From positions 3,734 to 67,733 of the forward strand of contig KB301566.1 of the NCBI GenBank assembly GCA_000328365.1: a DNA stretch of 64,000 nt, written 5' to 3'. The stretch is from Capitella teleta (taxonomy: Eukaryota; Annelida; Polychaeta; Capitellidae). This document shows, in pieces, positions 61,104-64,000 of the stretch. Numbering within the stretch: the first letter of the stretch is position 1; every line of letters begins with the position of its first letter. Below the pieces are notes generated by a model that was not told the DNA's origin, did no database searches, and worked only from the letters and a program-made list of their open reading frames with translations. Both the position numbers and the translations under genes were made by a program.

Positions 61104-62129
61104 AGTGAATAATGAACTGGAGCCCAGTGTTCCACGCCAATAATTTATTTAAAACTATACAGACATATAAAGGAATGCAAACAATAATAGATTAGTCACC
61201 AATTATGCATGATGCAAAAGGACCAAGCAGTGTTATGAGTTGCACTCGGTTTAGATATTGGACATCCGAAAAATATTGACAAATTTCCTGGGCACACGAC
61301 GTATTCAGTTTAGCCATTGATATTGAGTGATCTGCCCTCACTCCCTTGAGGTGCCGCCGATGCCAAATTTATTCAGAGCCATACAAAATTCGTACCGCGA
61401 GAATTACGTTTTTATTGGTGTTATGCAACATCAATTGTTCTTTTCTTTCGGTAATGCGAGCTTCGGCTCTGCTTATGGCGCAGATTATTCGAAGGATACA
61501 GACAATGAGTGCTAACGTGATTGGACTTACATATTATATAAGTAGAGCTACAGTACCAGATCTGTAATTTATGCTAAATATATTCACTTTGGACTGCCTG
61601 TGCCTTGTTTGTCGTGGCACTAGTGCATCGAACAGTAAATTGAGTACATGTAAATGATGCACACCAAAAACTCAATTTTGCTCGGTAATCGTGAAGACTT
61701 ATCTATAATTCTCGCTTTTCACATGCATACAGTGCTGTATTGTTCTAGTATGACGCAACAACCAATTTTCATCGATAAACGAGCCAATTAGGCTTATAGG
61801 TCAGCCTGCCTTCGACTGGGCATCTCCATGGCGGGGACCAGTGCCCAGGGAGGCCACTTACAGTCAATCGACATTCAGCCTGCCGCACTAAAGGAGTATT
61901 CACATATCTCATGCTGCTTCCACAAGGGTGTGTCACTGGAGCTTTACTGAATCATGGCTCGAAATGGTGTAAGCCGATTGGATGGGCCTTCCGGCAGTCC
62001 CCAATTCATGGCTCTCGGCCCTCCTGCCCTGCGACCCAAGTCGTAAACATCGGTATCGTACGTACCACGTGACCATCCCTGACCAAAGATTGGCGCGATC
62101 CGGTGCGATTGAGAATTAAATGCAGTGAG
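61104..62129. other. unassigned block
   Basis: Nothing recognised before the TG microsatellite. Confidence 0.4.
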
Positions 62130-62389
<260 letters not shown>

Positions 62390-63010
62390 ACTCATAATTT
62401 AGAAACGTCGTATTCAAGAATCCTGTTTTGATCACAATGTGTGATGGCGGCGTTCGTGGGTTGACATCTTGCATATGGATCACTCATCAAGCAATCATAT
62501 TTCAATGAACTCAAACGTTAAATGTGATCGATGTACTCAAAGCACTAATAAGTTGTGATATTATGATGAAAGAGGGAATCACATGAACAAAAAACCTCAG
62601 GGAATCCTTGCGTGAATATGAATTGCTTATTACATCTGGGAGGGGTACGAATTCTATAGACAGTCAACAAATATGCATATCCCAGCAGATAATCACACTT
62701 TCTGAGAGTGTATCCCAGTGAAGCATTGCCCATACCGTAGTGCGGATTACATATGGCATGCAATACTGCAATGTTATTGGTTGCCCCCAGGTGTGGCAAC
62801 CATCACTCAGGTGTCGGTCTACTTTTAGCTCGGCTTTTGTCCTTGAGTCAATTGGGCAACAAGCCATGCAGTCATACACCGTTGCCTTCTTCGGCCCTTT
62901 GCACCCGACCAGTCTTTCGCATAAGTAGCTCCCCTGCCGCTCGCTGAGTCGGGGACGCTCCGAGCAGCCCCGCCTGGAATTCAGATCGGAAACTAAACTC
63001 AGGTTGTATA
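62390..63010. other. unassigned block, GC-richer at right
   Basis: No gene. The last 100 bp before 63011 is CpG-rich, as expected of a promoter region. Confidence 0.35.
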
Positions 63011-63054
63011 ATGGAAGCCAGCGAATCATCAGCCACCGACAACCACATACACAG
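63011..63054 (+). CDS. candidate first coding exon
   Basis: The ATG at 63011 (A at -3, G at +4) opens MEASESSATDNHIH and reaches a strong ACAG|GTGAGC donor, two bases into a codon. A CpG-rich stretch lies immediately upstream. The acceptor at 63213 would continue KIEIPANSHQGANVS and then stop, so the true next exon may lie beyond the window. Confidence 0.28.
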
Positions 63055-64000
63055 GTGAGCAGCATCAACCCTTTCCTCGTTCCACCAGGTGCATCAATAT
63101 GTCCTGTATATCGTCGTCTGCTCTACTGTAATAAATCCATAAATAGCTGTCTCTTTTTAAAAACTGTGATCCTTTAGCCATATAAGACACCGTATTTTCA
63201 TGTCAATTTGCAGGAAAATTGAGATTCCGGCCAATAGCCACCAGGGAGCCAATGTCTCTTGACAGCAAGGAGGAGCATTGCTTTTTGTGCCCCTTTCGAA
63301 TCCTGTATGATGCTCTCATATGAGGATATGCCGCTGCGGCTGCTGCACAGCGGCGACTGCATCGATTTCCAGTCTTATGCAATCGGCCTCTTGGGCCAAG
63401 TTGGCTGCTTTTTCTCAGCCTCGATGACCTTCTTGGGTCAGCTTGCCTTGGCCCCGTAACGACCTAACGTAGATGTGCTACTGAAGAGCTCTTTCCCGCC
63501 TCCACTCGAGCGGCTCTTTGATAGCGGCTGTGGAAAGATGTGTTGTCCTCGCGATACGCCAGCTCTCCTCGCGCGGAATTTTAAAATGAAATTTATTTTC
63601 GTTGTTGTGTTGACAATGAAGATTGTTGCTATCCGTTGGGTTATTCTGTGCTCAATGAAAGTGATGTCCCACGAGAATGCTGTAATGTTATGTCTCTTCA
63701 TTTTCCCCCAGTTTCTTTTGTGTCTTCTAACATCTTCATATTTTTGTTGGCCACCCGAGGAGAAGTGTTTATCTCTTATATCTATCTCTTCAGTAGAGAT
63801 CTATAAACACATACAAACAAGGGAGTGTCTATGTACAGAGTGGCTCTATACGTACCTAAAAGGCAACGCACAGAGCGGCCCTGTACGTAACAGAAGCTCT
63901 GGGCAAGGCAATCGCTCATAGACGCACCAACGAGATAAAACAACATGTCTTTGTAACATTCTGATGAAAATATTATAAAATGGTCAAATTAAGCCAAAAA
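63055..64000. other. right-end block
   Basis: Contains a 148-codon frame (63475-63921) with hydrophobic runs but no recognised domain. Two imperfect copies of ACAGAGTGGCTCTATACGTA lie at about 63836 and 63870. Confidence 0.3.

Noticed and set aside
63475-63921. 148-codon frame with hydrophobic stretches
   Set aside because: Hydrophobicity comes from T-rich DNA; no recognisable family or start context.

Overview
The window is eukaryotic DNA. It is AT-leaning, has spliced genes with GT-AG introns, many microsatellites, a LINE 3' end, tRNA-derived SINE-like pieces and one 50-N assembly gap. The repeat content (LINE with an ATT-repeat tail, a TGACCTTTGACC-bearing short repeat, an AACGTT-rich repeat) suggests a marine invertebrate animal, possibly an echinoderm or relative. 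The sequence alone does not fix the phylum.

One gene can be reconstructed with good confidence: a ten-exon, plus-strand, voltage-gated proton channel (Hv1/HVCN1 family) from 24098 to 32016. All splice phases agree and the model gives 774 residues. Three of its exons (N-terminus, acidic linker, S1) are too short to stand out as open frames and were found through splice sites and phase. The selectivity aspartate in S1, the S3 acids and the S4 tryptophan are present. The protein is nevertheless unusual. It has a loop of about 190 residues between S1 and S2 with three furin-like basic clusters, lacks the first S4 arginine, has Gln in place of the S2 charge-transfer Glu, and carries a tail of about 340 residues after the coiled coil with three RRxS sites and a C-terminal Thr-His-Leu. 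Three introns are only 50, 54 and 65 nt long.

Downstream, 34182-34790 encodes a compact 202-residue ankyrin-repeat protein on the same strand, with an RFX X-box-like site about 400 bp upstream. Elsewhere there are isolated candidate exons (549-658, 41017-41257 minus, 47987-48116, 58807-59121 minus, 63011-63054). They have decent splice sites and protein-like reading but no recognised family, and are given low confidence.

The left 23 kb is mostly intergenic or intronic with few signals. From 35 to 62 kb the DNA is repeat-rich: a possible TTAA-bounded MITE, a LINE 3' end beside the gap flanked by a 19-bp inverted repeat, two copies of a SINE-like family, a 15-16-nt CATCTCGCCC tandem array, a cluster of TAACGTTA palindromes next to short CCTAA repeats, a perfect 32-bp palindrome, an 80-nt hairpin, and a long TG microsatellite.
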